Part shown: positions 63,374 to 64,000 of the stretch, piece after piece
How the letters are laid out: each line of letters starts with the position of its first letter
Position numbering within the stretch: position 1 is the first letter of the stretch
Source: an uncultured Actinomycetes bacterium
GTDB lineage: Bacteria > Actinomycetota > CADDZG01 > WHSQ01
Length of the DNA stretch: 64,000 nt
Assembly: GCA_937863385.1 (NCBI GenBank)
Contig: CALMBW010000018.1
Location: 248,001 to 312,000 of the forward strand
Direction of reading: 5' to 3'
Made by a program: the position numbers and the translations under genes
The notes under the pieces: model-generated
The model's input: the letters and a program-made list of their open reading frames with translations, nothing else
Told to the model about the DNA's origin: nothing
The model's database searches: none

Positions 63374-63724
63374 CTACGCCTGGCGGCGTTCCTTGATCTT
63401 GGTGGCCTTCTTACCGACGCGGTCACGCAGGTAGTAGAGCTTGCTGCGGCGCACCGCGCCGCGGGTGACGACCTCGAGCTTGCTGATCATCGGCGAGTGA
63501 ACCGGGAAGGTTCTCTCAACGCCGACCCCGAAGCTGATCTTGCGAACGGTGAAGGTTGCGGAGAGCTGGCTACCGCGGCGACGGATGACGATGCCCTCGA
63601 AGACCTGGACCCGCTCGCGCTCGCCCTCGACCACGCGTACGTGCACCTTGACGGTGTCGCCGGGGCCGAACTCGGGAACGTCGTCCTTCAGATACGGCCG
63701 TTCCACCAGGTCGGTCGGGTTCAT
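63374..63724 (-). CDS. rplS: 50S ribosomal protein L19
   Basis: A 116-residue L19: [50 protein letters not shown], and [21 protein letters not shown] at 63724. The upstream genes here are two tRNAs, not the usual trmD-rimM. Confidence 0.96.
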   Translation of the reverse strand: MNPTDLVERPYLKDDVPEFGPGDTVKVHVRVVEGERERVQVFEGIVIRRRGSQLSATFTVRKISFGVGVERTFPVHSPMISKLEVVTRGAVRRSKLYYLRDRVGKKATKIKERRQA

Positions 63725-63763
63725 CGCACTGCTCCTTTACCTTCGCTCAACATCTCATCCTCG

Positions 63764-63838
63764 TAGCCCGTACGGGATTCGAACCCGTGGTCTCCGCCTT
63801 GAGAGGGCGGCGTCCTAGGCCAACTAGACTAACGGGCC
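63764..63838 (-). tRNA. tRNA-Glu (CTC)
   Basis: 75-nt cloverleaf. Acceptor GGCCCGT/ACGGGCT, anticodon stem CCGCC/GGCGG with loop CTCTCAA (anticodon CTC) and a TTCGAAT T-loop. CCA is not encoded. Confidence 0.95.
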
Positions 63839-63870
63839 AAGTTGCAGACAGACCTTCCGGTCCACCTCCG

Positions 63871-63942
63871 CTGGGGCACCAGGACTCGAACCTGGACTAA
63901 CGGAACCAGAATCCGTCGGGCTGCCAATTACCCCATGCCCCA
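63871..63942 (-). tRNA. tRNA-Gln (CTG)
   Basis: 72-nt cloverleaf. Acceptor TGGGGCA/TGCCCCA with discriminator G, anticodon stem ACGGA/TCCGT and loop TTCTGGT (anticodon CTG), T-loop TTCGAGT. CCA is not encoded. Confidence 0.95.
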
Positions 63943-64000
63943 CTGGGCTGCGACCTCGGTCGCGTTGTGCCCCTCCAGCGGTAGCCGGGAGCCGCAAAAG

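Overview
The window is high-GC bacterial chromosome and almost certainly from an actinobacterium (Actinomycetota). Gene order carries most of that inference: rplS-lepB-rnhB-DUF2469-yraN-comM-dprA, rpsB-tsf-pyrH-frr-cdsA-dxr-rseP-ispG, rimP-nusA-infB-rbfA-nrnA-truB-ribF-rpsO-pnp-M16 peptidase-dapB/dapA-rnj-ftsK-rodZ-rimO-pgsA-cinA-recA-recX-miaB-(LigB-like gene) follows the core layout known from Mycobacterium and relatives. Actinobacterial markers (DUF2469 protein, a bL37-like 25-residue ribosomal peptide, a B. subtilis/mycobacterial-type LexA box) agree. An RNase Y gene, a WhiG/FliA-type sigma factor and a short EF-Ts suggest a lineage away from the mycobacterial branch; the class cannot be fixed from this sequence.

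Nearly all core genes lie on the minus strand, so transcription runs from high to low coordinates. From 64 kb downwards: tRNA-Gln and tRNA-Glu, L19, two signal peptidases, RNase HII and DUF2469 (63.9-60.7 kb); an enoyl-CoA hydratase and a secreted protein; DNA-uptake/processing genes comM-dprA; an accessory block with a zinc-ribbon protein, a small membrane protein, a cation-efflux (CDF) transporter and a large GGDEF-EAL c-di-GMP enzyme (55.9-50.8 kb); then xerC, the WhiG-like sigma factor, S2/EF-Ts, UMP kinase, RRF and the envelope/isoprenoid genes cdsA-dxr-rseP-ispG.

The rimP-nusA-infB-rbfA-nrnA-truB-ribF run (41.2-33.7 kb) is tightly packed and mostly coupled by ATGA overlaps. It meets head-on a plus-strand ABC-2 exporter and a MOSC protein. 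Below these come rpsO-pnp-M16 protease, dapB-lipoprotein-dapA, RNase J, FtsK, a RodZ-like protein, RimO, a ModBC-type transporter with no binding protein, an MFS transporter preceded by a tiny membrane peptide, a ZIP importer with its own Fur-family regulator, pgsA, cinA, an RNA ligase/phosphodiesterase-type protein, a CopC-membrane protein-anchored domain cluster, an LPXTG surface protein, small plus-strand genes (arsenate-reductase-like, SDR), SOS genes recA-recX, RNase Y, MiaB and the start of a LigB-like gene cut by the left edge.

Together the core encodes translation initiation and ribosome maturation, RNA decay (RNases Y and J, PNPase, NrnA-like), lysine/diaminopimelate, isoprenoid and phospholipid precursors, and recombination. 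Accessory modules (metal uptake/efflux, c-di-GMP, surface proteins, transporters) sit in the breaks. I found no phage, insertion sequence or CRISPR array. The most interesting signals are regulatory: a perfect inverted repeat that would sequester the pnp ribosome-binding site, a structured leader before the GGDEF-EAL gene, a 20-nt element shared by that leader and the CDF leader, a Fur/Zur box before the ZIP-fur pair, and an exact 36-bp duplication of part of dprA just beyond its own 3' end.
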